Source: Chromera velia (taxonomy: Eukaryota > Sar > Chromeraceae). From it: DNA of 29,392 nt. Shown here in pieces: positions 20,505-29,392 of the stretch (positions within the stretch are counted from its first letter, which is position 1; every line of letters starts with the position of its first letter). The stretch lies in contig JAHBMJ010001498.1 in assembly GCA_018398765.1 (NCBI GenBank), forward strand, positions 1 to 29,392. The letters run 5' to 3'. The notes below the pieces were generated by a model. The model did no database searches, was not told where the DNA came from, and saw only the letters and a list, made by a program, of their open reading frames with translations. The position numbers and the translations under genes are program-made.

Positions 20505-22350
20505 CTATGCACGATCTGTTATAGGCCCTATGAAGATCCAAGAGGGCAGTCTCAACAATTGTCCCCCCTCCCCCTCTCTCTCTCCCTCTCCCTCCGCCCC
20601 CATTCCCTTCTCTGCAAGTTCCGTCTCTTGGAGGCTGCTCACAAGATCTGGAGAATCTTCCTGAAGTCCCGCCACCAACCGATAAAGGGCCGCTTCTCTC
20701 TCCTCCGTAATCAACACGTCTGTGCTACCCTGATCATGCACCCCATTTGCATTCGCACCGTCTCCCTGCATGCCACTCCTTCCCGTTGCCCCGCCGAACA
20801 CTTTTCTCTTTTGCGGAGAAGGGAAGGACCGCGAAGATATCATGTCCTTCTGTCCAAACGCGTCCCCCTGTGCTTCAAAGGACTCGGATGGCAGTCCCTT
20901 CAAGTCGGTGTGTACTCCATCCACCGTACTCGACCCTGAGGGGCCGACGAGAGACAAAAGCACAGGAACAACCACAATCCCGTGAGCCAAAGCAAAAGTG
21001 ATGGCCAGGGTGATCATCTTGAAGAACACGAGGAAGATGTTCGATTGGGACAATGCAGCAGGTGCCGCTGCGAGAAGCACCGTCACAGCCCCATGGAACA
21101 CCGGTGACCCCAATGTGCCCAGTGCTTCCACCGCCCTCTGCTGTCTCCCAACACCCAGAGAAGAGCTGAACGCGTGACAGATGTGGGCCACGTAGTCGAC
21201 AGCAAAGCCTGAAAGAAAGAATGCAAAAAGACTTCCGTATGAAAGCAAATGCATACACGGGCCACGTAGTCGACAGCAAAGCCTGAAAGAAAGAAACCAA
21301 CCAACCAAGCAAGGTGCGGGCATACACGTATGTTCTGAGGCATTTCTGCTCCATTCTCAATCGCTTCAAGTTCCTTTGCTGGCTGAATCCTCCTGGAGGC
21401 TGCCGCACACTGACTGCGTGACTTGGGAGATGACCACCATGTGGAGTTGATGTCAATGCAGTGAGATAAACAAACAAGTGCAGGAATGGAACTCAACTAC
21501 AAGAGGAACCCTATCGAGAACCGCAACGACGCATTCATTTTCTGTCCGTATTTCCTTTCTCTTCTCCGTTTCTTTCTTCTTCCTTTCTCTCTCGCATCTC
21601 CCTTCCTCTTTTCCCCTCGCCTGCTTTCCTTTTTCCTTCTCCTCCATCCATCCATCCATCCATCCCTCACTCACTCACCTGCGCAGATGATGAGGATGAC
21701 GGAGGTGAGCACGGACAGAGAGAGGTCTTGCATCACCATGTACCCAAGCATCCCGACGTCGATCGAGATCACCATCGCCAAGACAAACACGACTGCCCAG
21801 AAGCACTTGAGGACCACGAGGGAAACCGCCAAGGCAGCCAAGAGGACCCCCATCAGAGAGATTAGAGTTGACTCCAGAATCACAAGGTCCAACTCTGAAA
21901 GAAGGTGCAGCTGTTCCACATACCTGCATGCATGCGGACAGACAGAGGGAAGAAACCACACACACAGACTGTGTATGTTTTCTCATCGAAGTTGCCTTCA
22001 GCTTTTTGCACCACCGTCACAGCTATTTCACACTGTGTTTAGCTCAATCTGTCAGAGATGCTGCGACCCCCTTCTTCTCTTCTCTCCCCCAGCTCCTCCG
22101 AGTGTGGAAGGAAAAGTCGACTCACTCTTTTTTCTGTCCAATAACCAACCAACCGGCCACCCGACCTGGCGTGGAAGAGGCCTCTCTGGCTGAACTCGTC
22201 CAAGTCCTTTCGGATCCCGGTCATCTGTCTCGTCACACACCCAGAAGACATGCAGTGACCTTCCTCCACAGAGTAACGCCAGGTCTCCAGACCCCGCACT
22301 GCAACAGACAGACAGACATCATCACACAGGAGGATAAATGCACACCCAGA

Positions 22351-22383
<33 letters not shown>

Positions 22384-25300
22384 AGACAGACAGACAGACA
22401 GACAGACACCCTCGCCAAACTACCATCATGATCTGAGGCACTCCGTGCGAATGGCCCGGAAAGCGATCAAAATTAACTCCATTTGTTTTGACCCTTATAC
22501 TCATGTTGTGTTAAGTGCCGCCTCAGCTCTATTTCCGGGACATGCATCTGCGTGCGTCAGATTTTTCAATCGGAGATTCAGCACGCTCGACGTACATACG
22601 CGCGCTCCCACCTCAACTCTTTGTAAGTGCCCCTCAGCTACGCTTTCCGGGCCACTTCCCTTCCAACACACCACTGAAGCTTCCCGGACACAGAAAACGA
22701 AAAGTTAGTTCAAGGACCAACAACAGAAAAAGAAGTCATCAGTCCCCCCTCGCCCCTCTTCGTCTAACCTACTCACTTGTCTCAGGGTTTTTCCAGACAA
22801 AATCAAATTTATAGTAGTGCCCCACGCGAGACTGCAGCCAGTCTCCCAGTCTCTCCTCAAACTCTTCCCGAGACCCCCACGTGGCCTCCCCGGACCTCCT
22901 CCTTTCCTCTAAAAACGCCCCCAGACCACACCGCACAGAGTTTTGGTACCTGCAACCAAAGAAGAAAGGGAGACACGTACACATACACACACACCTTCAG
23001 ACTGAAAGACGAGGAGACAGCGCACAAGGGAACGGCAGTCAATCGGAGGCATGTAGAGAGGAAAACCGGATAGAGAAAAAAAAAAGCCTTGCGTTGTGCA
23101 AGCATTCCAGCTGAAGCGACAAAAACAAAAAAAAGCCCGCTGCCTCCCTCCTTCCCAACCAACTGACTCCGCATCTTCCTGCACAGCCACCATCTGGAGC
23201 AGCGTGTCTTGAACATCCTTCTCCCACCACTCCGCACCCGGATCGAAAAAAACTGTCCCCACAAGGCCGGTGTCTTCAAATTTCTTGAAATATTTGAAGA
23301 AATCTCGCACAGGGCTGTCCAAATTGGACAGCTCCTGTGGCTGAAGCCCGTACCTCATGTTGGGCAGGTACGAAATTGCAACACCAAGATACAACAGCCA
23401 CAGTAAGATCACGACCACGATTCCCACGGGGTGCACAAGCCAACGAGCATACCAGTTGGTGATCATGCGGATCGACCAACCGGAGAAAGTACCGGGAGCA
23501 ACAGGGACAGCCGCTGCGGTTTCTTTCGACGGAACTTTCAGAAGGCCGAGCCTCTGGGATCGGACCTGGAGGGAGTCAGGTGACTTTTCGTTTTTCCTTC
23601 TCACGTGTGCCTTCTCACTAGCACAGGAGGAAGGGTGTGCCTCTGCACTCCCCCCCGGACCTTGCCTCCTCCCATTCACTCGGGCTTGTTCTCCAGGGCG
23701 GTGGGAAGAATCTGCAGGGACCCCTGCAGAAGAAGCGTGGTGTTCGTTTGATCTTGAGAAATGGCTCGATGCCTTTGCTTCTGTGTGGTAAGAGGAGAAA
23801 TGCATATCATCAGTGGGCCTCTCCCCCGTGCCTTCACCTTCCCCCTCTCCTTCTTCAACATGGGCAGGAGGGGAGAAAGGCGAATTGGAGTGCTGAAGAG
23901 GACTGAGGGGAGATGGTTCGTTGACCCCGTCCTCCTGCAGGTGAGTGGGGTGAGAAAGAGACAGACCCGGGGGGGTGCGGTCGTAGTGAGAGGATGTGAA
24001 GTGGAGACCCGATCCATCGCTCGGCTGCTTCGGGGACTGTGAAGCTTGAGCGTCTGTGTGATCTCCTTCCTCCACCTCTCCCTCTTCCGCCTCCTCAACC
24101 AAGTCTTCCCCTGGATCGGCATCCAGCAACAGAGGGGCGACGGTCGCGGCGGTGTTCATCCGTCTCGCATTCACTCGCCGTTGGGGTCTATGTAATTCGG
24201 ACTCTTCTGAACTGTGGAGGGGCATTGCGTCTGTCTCTCTGTCTACACCTGGAGGCGAAAGCGCTGTCCCCGCGAGTGACGGGTCGAGTCCGGAATTGGA
24301 ATGTGTGGTTGTATTCCTTTTCTCCCGGTCTCTCTGCACCTTGCTGCCTCTTTTCGGAGCGGTCATTGAGGATCCTCTGTGACTTGGCTTCCCTGAGCTG
24401 CCCGCTTCTGTTGATGAGTGGGAATCCGAAACGGTGGGGGGGGAATTGGAAAGGGCGGGTCGGAGTTTCAGGTAGGTCACATGAGACCATCTTCGTGGGT
24501 GGAGGGCCTGTTCAACTGCGAGTTGAAGGAAGACCTGTTGTTGGACAAGGAGATCCTCTGCCTCCTCTAACATCGCACGTGCGGTGTCTACCTTCGCTTG
24601 CGCACTCGCAGCCTCCTCCTCTACCCCCTGTGCAATCAGAAATTTCTTTCGCGTTTCAAACAAATCTAGGGCCGGGTCTTCAAGATCCCGTGCGGACTGG
24701 GATCGGAACGGGTTGGAGGTGAGCACCCTGATGAGACTGCGGATGTATCCTTTCTCTTCCAAGGCTTCTCGACGTGCGTCGAGACCCAAAAATGCCAAAA
24801 AAAAGGTCAGACACATCAAGTAACCAAACACAAGAGCGACAAGCATGAACAAACAGAAGTTTCGAATGGCAAACGAAGGAGAAGCCAGACCAAACGCAAG
24901 ACCCAAAACATCAGTTGCAGTCGTCAAAGAAATAGACATCCCCGCTTCTGCCACTGTCAAGCCAACTCGCTCTCTCGGCCGTCTGGGCAGCAGCCCTTCT
25001 TTCTGCCGCCGGACCGATCTCACATCTGCCCCCGTAAGATTATACAGCCCCAAGATGACAAAAAAGTCATCCACCCCAATTCCAAGAACAAGAAACGGCA
25101 CTGCGGTGTTGGCACTCGTGTGGGGGAGCCCGAAGAGGTAGAGGAGACCCGAGGCCCCCAGATATCCCAACACAGGTGCTAGAGTCCCCATCAACGTCGG
25201 CACAACTTTCCACTCAGAGACCCTCCTGGAGAATTGAACACCGACTGCGTACAGGCAGAGAATGACGGTGATCACCCCGTATCTTACGAGGTCACCTGTC

Positions 25301-27132
25301 GTGATCATGGTCGACTCCTCAAGGGCGTCGTCTGCAACACAACAGAGCACTTGAAAGTAGTGTGAAGAATTCAAATGCGTGCATGGACCCGGAACGATTC
25401 TCAAGTCGCTGAAGCACGTCACCAACGGAAGAGACGACGGGGCAAAAAAACTTAGATGGATAGAAGGCAGTCCGACAAGGTGCGTCTTCAGTTGACCTTT
25501 CGGCTAACCGCAGCTGCGACTGCACGGTAGCATCGATGATGTAAAAATGCTCACAAGACGGCGAGATGTGAAAGACCAATCCAAACATACATCCCCTTTT
25601 GACTCTTGACTGACCATAGCTACGACTGCTGAGGATTTTCACCTTGATCTCGGGGTTCGAGGCCCATTTGGGGTTCTGCTTCAGTTCTTCCTCCACTGCG
25701 GCTAGCCACCCCATCACCTCATCCGTCGTTGCGTTGCGATGGGGATGTGGCCCTGTGGGGTTTCTTCTCATATCTGATGGCGTCTCCGGATCTTGGGGAG
25801 ACGGCGTGAAGGGCATTCCGTCTCCCGCCTGTGTCCGGTAGAATAGGGCGACTCCCTTCGCAGATACGACACGCACATGCCGCAATTGATCCCCACCCTC
25901 CTGCTCTAACCTCTGTTGGAGCTGCTTGCAATCTTTACGCACGCCTACTTCCTCCGCCCCATCCACGAGTACGCACTTCGCTCCGGTGAACAAGGTAGGA
26001 ACGTCAACCAAACGCATCGCCCAAGGGCGAGGTGCAAATTGATGCGAAGGCCACCGAATAACAGGCCTGCCAAATCTACTCATGTACCCACGATCCCGCT
26101 GATCCAGGTCGTTCTGTGTTATTCTGTACAATTTTGGGAGTGCTGCGTACTCACAAACCCCATCACCCTGCATTCGACAGACATCACGAAACTGGACGCT
26201 CTTGCCCCCCTTTTTGGGGAAGCGCACTTTCAGACTTCTGATAGAGTCGTCAAGCGCATCTATCTCCTTCATTGCAGATGGACTCATTAGATTCACATCC
26301 CCTCCCTGCCCGTCGTCTCTGGGAAGAACAAGGACCGAGACCCAAAAATTCGGACCTCCGAAGGACTTCCGCATGCGCTGGATGTCCTGCACACACGCAC
26401 ATAGGTGGAGAAGAGGGGGGGGGGGGCAGTCATGAAACGGCGACACGAGGGCCAAAGCAAGCGCGGATGGGAAAAAGGGCGAGAGGACGAAACACAGAGG
26501 GAGGGACGGAGAGAGGGGGGGGAGAGAGGGAGGGAGGCGAAGAGAGGGGAGGAGGGGGGATCCAGTCCCAGAAGGACAGTGCATGTGCAGTCAAGACCAG
26601 GCATAAAGTGAGAGGACCAAGAGTGGGCAAGAGAGAAGGCGCTCAATTAACCGACCCTTGCCGTCTCGCTGTCTGTGGGGGCAAAGTCTTTTGTCCATTG
26701 ATACCGCATGGAGGCCCTCATGAGACCCAGGGAGAGGAGAGCACAGACAAGAAAAGAGACTCCAATGATCTGCAGATGCACGCAAGCAGGCAGGCAGTAA
26801 GTCAGTGGAAGGGAAGAGCACAGTTCTGTAATGGGACATTGAGAAAGGTGCAGTTCTGCACATCTTCTGCGCTGAAACGTCAAAAAGACAAACTCAAAAA
26901 GGCTGAAGGAAGACAGAAGAGGGTAAACAAACCCACCAGAAGGGGAAAGTCGTAGGCTGCATAGCCGACTCTCTTGAAGAACATGGAAGTGGAAGCATAC
27001 ATTCTCGCACGAGCGCTTCCAAAGCACCCAGCGAACCTCTTCCATCCCTTTCGACAGTCAGATTCCTTCCTGTCCATATCGATAAGGCTAAGGGATCCTT
27101 CAACAGACAAGAGCACAGTATCAGGCACGGGC
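20505..27132 (-). CDS. Patched-domain / SSD-containing RND-type transporter, eight exons
   Basis: Exons are 27132-26937, 26769-26656, 26386-25615, 25331-23168, 22949-22777, 22298-22166, 21923-21679 and 21208-20505. All phases agree. From the first in-frame ATG (27077) the product is 1481 aa. A good acceptor at 27134-27133 implies an additional 5' exon or spliced leader region. TM1 is ~44-66. A long luminal/extracellular loop leads to SRSYDDALEEST, then the sterol-sensing-type TM2-TM6 (~360-526) with GIGVDDFF at 426-433, the RND proton-relay GxxxDD motif. TM7 is ~975-998. A second half carries IICAGFAVDYVAHICHAF with GxxxD at 1248-1252, then TM11-12. Patched/PTCHD proteins move sterols or lipids, driven by ions. 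Residues ~527-972 form an unusually long middle loop (cytoplasmic in the family), rich in Ser, Pro, Glu and His, with a coiled-coil-like start (AQAKVDTARAMLEEAEDLLV). The C-tail is also low-complexity and acidic. Confidence 0.9.
21185..21295 (-). repeat. 37-bp direct repeat duplicating a splice acceptor and exon start
   Basis: A perfect 37-bp repeat occurs at 21185-21221 and 21259-21295. On the minus strand it contains the acceptor (ttctttctttcag) and the first 24 bases of the last Patched-like exon, which encode the GFAVDYVA motif. The downstream copy (21185-21221) opens the real exon. The upstream copy is followed at once by GTGTATGC, a possible donor, so it could act as a 24-base in-frame microexon. 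Confidence 0.85.
22350..22407. repeat. (AC)n and (ACAG)n microsatellites in a Patched intron
   Basis: (AC)n at about 22351-22376 is followed by (ACAG)n to about 22407, within the intron between 22777 and 22298. On the coding strand this reads (CTGT)n then (GT)n, lying some 55 bp before the exon acceptor. A further GTCTGTCTGT run directly precedes that acceptor. Confidence 0.85.
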
Positions 27133-27992
27133 CTGCATGTGGAATGAGAGAGAAGAACAGGTCAAGATAGTCAGAGCAGACTGAGAGAGACTTCGCTGTT
27201 GGAAGACTTCCTCAATTGACGGCCGGCATGCAAAAACGAAAGATTACGCAAAGAGATGAGTACTCGCGTGTCAATAGAGACCTCCTTTGATCTACCGGAA
27301 GGTCAGAAGCAGCATTCGAATGTGGGCTATGACTGTTCTTTGTGCCTTCGCCAGATCAGATAAGCTCTTCTTTCGTCCCTTTTGAACTGACTGGCATAGT
27401 TCAGCCGTCTCCGTGAGTCCGCGTGACAATTTTTAATCACTTCAATCAAGCCTGTCGCGCGCGCGCCTCTAAAGCGAACTGAGCGAACTGAAATGCCAGG
27501 CCATGGGCCGGGCCCGGCCGTGCATGGGGCCGAATTTTTCGCGCGTGCGCGTTCATCATCCCGGCCGGCCGCGCCGCGAGTGCATGACATCGCGTGTGAC
27601 GGCTGCAACGCGATCGATGCTGAGAGCAACGCGATGCTGAGATGACGCCCTTGCAATTTCCGAGATGGATCGAAAGAGTGGGAAAGAAATGGAAAGACTG
27701 TCCCTCCTCATGAACTGATATACACATATGTCGTCAGAGGAAGAATTGTCAAAATCACTGTCGATCAGCCTACAGGGTCTCCAGCTTGATTGAGACACTC
27801 GTGCAGCAGCTGCACCGCTTACTCTGCTTTGAAGTTCCATTCAATGAGACCTCTGACAGTCAACCTCTCTGCGACACGAGGGGAACGCCTTCATTTTTCT
27901 CCCACCATCACCAATAATCAATCAACGAGTTGGAGAAGTCTTCTCCACCCGCCTCTACATTTGAAAACTTTTTTTGGCAAAGCAAACTGACG
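27133..27992. promoter_or_regulatory. Divergent 5' region between the Patched-like gene and the last gene
   Basis: This 860-bp stretch separates two genes transcribed away from each other, so it should include both promoters and perhaps an unseen first exon of the Patched-like gene. A GC-rich islet at about 27450-27600 carries (CG)n and several GGCC palindromes (CCATGGGCCGGGCCCGGCCG). No TATA box or other known element is evident. Confidence 0.45.
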
Positions 27993-29111
27993 ATGTTTGG
28001 TGAGAACATCTCGTGTCGTCTGGAATCGAAAAACAACGTCACTCAAAGCATCGATCGATCCTCCTCCCCTGGAATGAAACTCTTCTGGTGCCAAGCAGAA
28101 AGTATGCAGCTGCACCATCCCGAATTCACAGAACTCTCTGAGGCCACTGACTTCCCTCCCGGTTGTTGCCTTGTCATCACGGGCTGTGAGGATTTGCCTG
28201 GTCTCGAAAGTGGAACAGAGTGGCAGTTGTTTCTTGTTCCCAAACTTGACACTCCATCCGTGATTGCCGAGGACACCGTCTATCAACGATACGACGAGTA
28301 CTGGAAAGTCCCCTGTGCATTCGGAGGCAGCCGCTTTCTGACAGAAGACGAGAAGGAGTTGGTTTGGACGTATAAAAGCAATGCAAAGGTTGTGATCCTC
28401 TCTGAAGCACTTGATGTTGCAATCAAGGCTCGCAGCCTCCCTGCAGTGCTACTGATCATCCAGGCTTCCATTTATGGGTTCGAGAGAGCCATGAGGAAGG
28501 GGCAGGACGTTGTGAATCTTGCCATCATGCGGATGCAGCAGAGGGCCGCGGCCTTTGCGGTTGAGATTCTTCAGCAGCCGCTTTCTTCGTTTGTCGCTTT
28601 TAACGGAGACACTCAGAGAGAGGCTTCGTTCGTCAAATCGCTCACCGCGAACTTTCGCAAGATGGACAAGGACTTCCAGGACATGGTTGGCATTCTTTTC
28701 AAAGCTGCGATGGACGCCTGCTACTACTTCGACAAACCTGGAGACCCTACGATTGATTTGTACTGCCAAAGTTTGTCCAACATCCTGGATTCCGCTTGGG
28801 GTCTGCTGTACAACGCAGGGCTAAACGCGTACACTCGGGCCGTACACCTGATGAAATCCATAGAGAATGATGACTGCAAAGAAGATCCCATGGAGGCAGC
28901 GCAGCTAGCAGCCCGGTGGCTCAGAAAAGCGGAGAAGTACTTGTGGACGGCAGGTCGAGAGATGCGACAGGCCGACGAGGGAGTGGACATGCAGTCGATA
29001 GCGAACCTGGATCTTCTCTTCCTCGGTCTGTACGCGGAAGACCCTGGTGAGATGATCTCCAAAGGACGCGGCTGTAGTATCTGGAGGACCAAAGAGTCAG
29101 TCGATCAGTGA
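27993..29111 (+). CDS. Hypothetical alpha-helical protein, possibly continuing past the window
   Basis: The first ATG of the open frame is at 27993 (MFGENISCRLES) and the TGA is at 29109-29111, giving 372 aa. The protein is soluble in character, with long predicted helices in the middle (ALDVAIKARSLPAVLLIIQA, QRAAAFAVEILQQPL) and a C-terminal third rich in Ala, Leu and charged residues (AAQLAARWLRKAEKYLWTAG). Base composition and codon use resemble the neighbouring real genes, and the frame stays open for over 1.1 kb, so I consider it genuine. I recognise no family. GTGAGA at about 29046 is a plausible donor (codons EDPG), so the last ~22 residues may be read-through of an intron and the gene may extend to the right. 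Confidence 0.75.
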   Translation: MFGENISCRLESKNNVTQSIDRSSSPGMKLFWCQAESMQLHHPEFTELSEATDFPPGCCLVITGCEDLPGLESGTEWQLFLVPKLDTPSVIAEDTVYQRYDEYWKVPCAFGGSRFLTEDEKELVWTYKSNAKVVILSEALDVAIKARSLPAVLLIIQASIYGFERAMRKGQDVVNLAIMRMQQRAAAFAVEILQQPLSSFVAFNGDTQREASFVKSLTANFRKMDKDFQDMVGILFKAAMDACYYFDKPGDPTIDLYCQSLSNILDSAWGLLYNAGLNAYTRAVHLMKSIENDDCKEDPMEAAQLAARWLRKAEKYLWTAGREMRQADEGVDMQSIANLDLLFLGLYAEDPGEMISKGRGCSIWRTKESVDQ

Positions 29112-29392
29112 GCCAGTAAGCCATGCAGAGATTTTTTTCAGCCAGGAAGGCACGGAGTAGTTCGGTCAGCGAGTCACCTGAGGGAACCGGTCCTAAAGTC
29201 ACACAGTGAGTTCCTCAGAGTGACGTCCAATTTCTTCATTCATTCATTTGCCGACTCGATGAATCAACAACCGGCCTGGCAGCCCGCCCTTCCGTCAGGC
29301 AGTCTGTCAAACAGCGGAACAAACCGGGAAGTCCTGACAGAAGCTGTCAGAAAGAGAGAGAGAGAGAGGGGGGGGGGGGGGGGGGGGGGGGG
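29112..29392. other. Flank ending in (GA)n and a 25-bp poly-G run
   Basis: No gene is visible in the terminal 280 bp. The last 40 bases are (AG)n followed by uninterrupted G from about 29368 to 29392, which is most likely where sequencing or assembly stopped. Confidence 0.7.

Noticed and set aside
19829..20939. Long plus-strand open frames rich in Lys, Glu and Arg (up to 349 residues)
   Set aside because: They exist only because the (GAAA)n tract has no stop codons. Downstream they overlap the last Patched-like exon in the opposite direction and show no protein-like sequence.
22909..23167. Continuation of the large Patched-like exon past 23168
   Set aside because: The frame stays open through the intron, but the family sequence resumes only after the 22949 acceptor, and the GTCAGT donor at 23167 restores phase exactly.

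Overview
This window looks like nuclear DNA from a flagellate-bearing protist with spliced genes. It is probably a chromerid-like alveolate (Chromera/Vitrella type), although the species cannot be proved from sequence alone. The reasons are: canonical GT-AG introns of about 280-650 bp; a complete gene for the ciliary protein IFT56; a Patched-family transporter; very many simple repeats; and a striking excess of the palindrome TGCATGCA, the binding site known for an apicomplexan AP2 factor. There are no operons, Shine-Dalgarno sites, tRNA or rRNA genes.

Layout. 1-160 (-) may be an exon of a gene running off the left edge. 897-3617 (-) is a two-exon TPR/O-GlcNAc-transferase-like (GT41) gene, and an ORF at 4174-4498 (-) encoding a hydrophobic N-terminus may be its true first exon. 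6231-8565 (-) is a multi-exon RING-finger protein with several membrane segments. It lies head to head, across about 780 bp, with 9349-12914 (+), a five-exon IFT56/TTC26/DYF-13 gene. 13460-15413 carries a pair of about 335 bp direct repeats resembling LTRs of a non-coding retroelement. 15653-17924 is a nested repeat structure: an inverted repeat interrupted by a TIR element (15694-17511, TA target duplication) whose core is a 1 kb dimeric minisatellite. 17925-20504 is mostly simple repeats. 20505-27132 (-) is an eight-exon Patched/SSD gene whose exon phases all agree. It lies head to head with 27993-29111 (+), an alpha-helical protein of unknown family. The window ends in a poly-G run.

The genes do not form a single pathway. 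IFT56 implies an intraflagellar transport machine, the Patched-like protein a sterol/lipid-type transporter, the RING protein membrane ubiquitination and the GT41 protein glycosylation or a pseudo-enzyme role. Exon joins were deduced by hand from frame continuity, splice consensus and family motifs. IFT56 and the Patched core are well supported. The RING gene's 3' half and the first exons of the GT41 and Patched genes are provisional.
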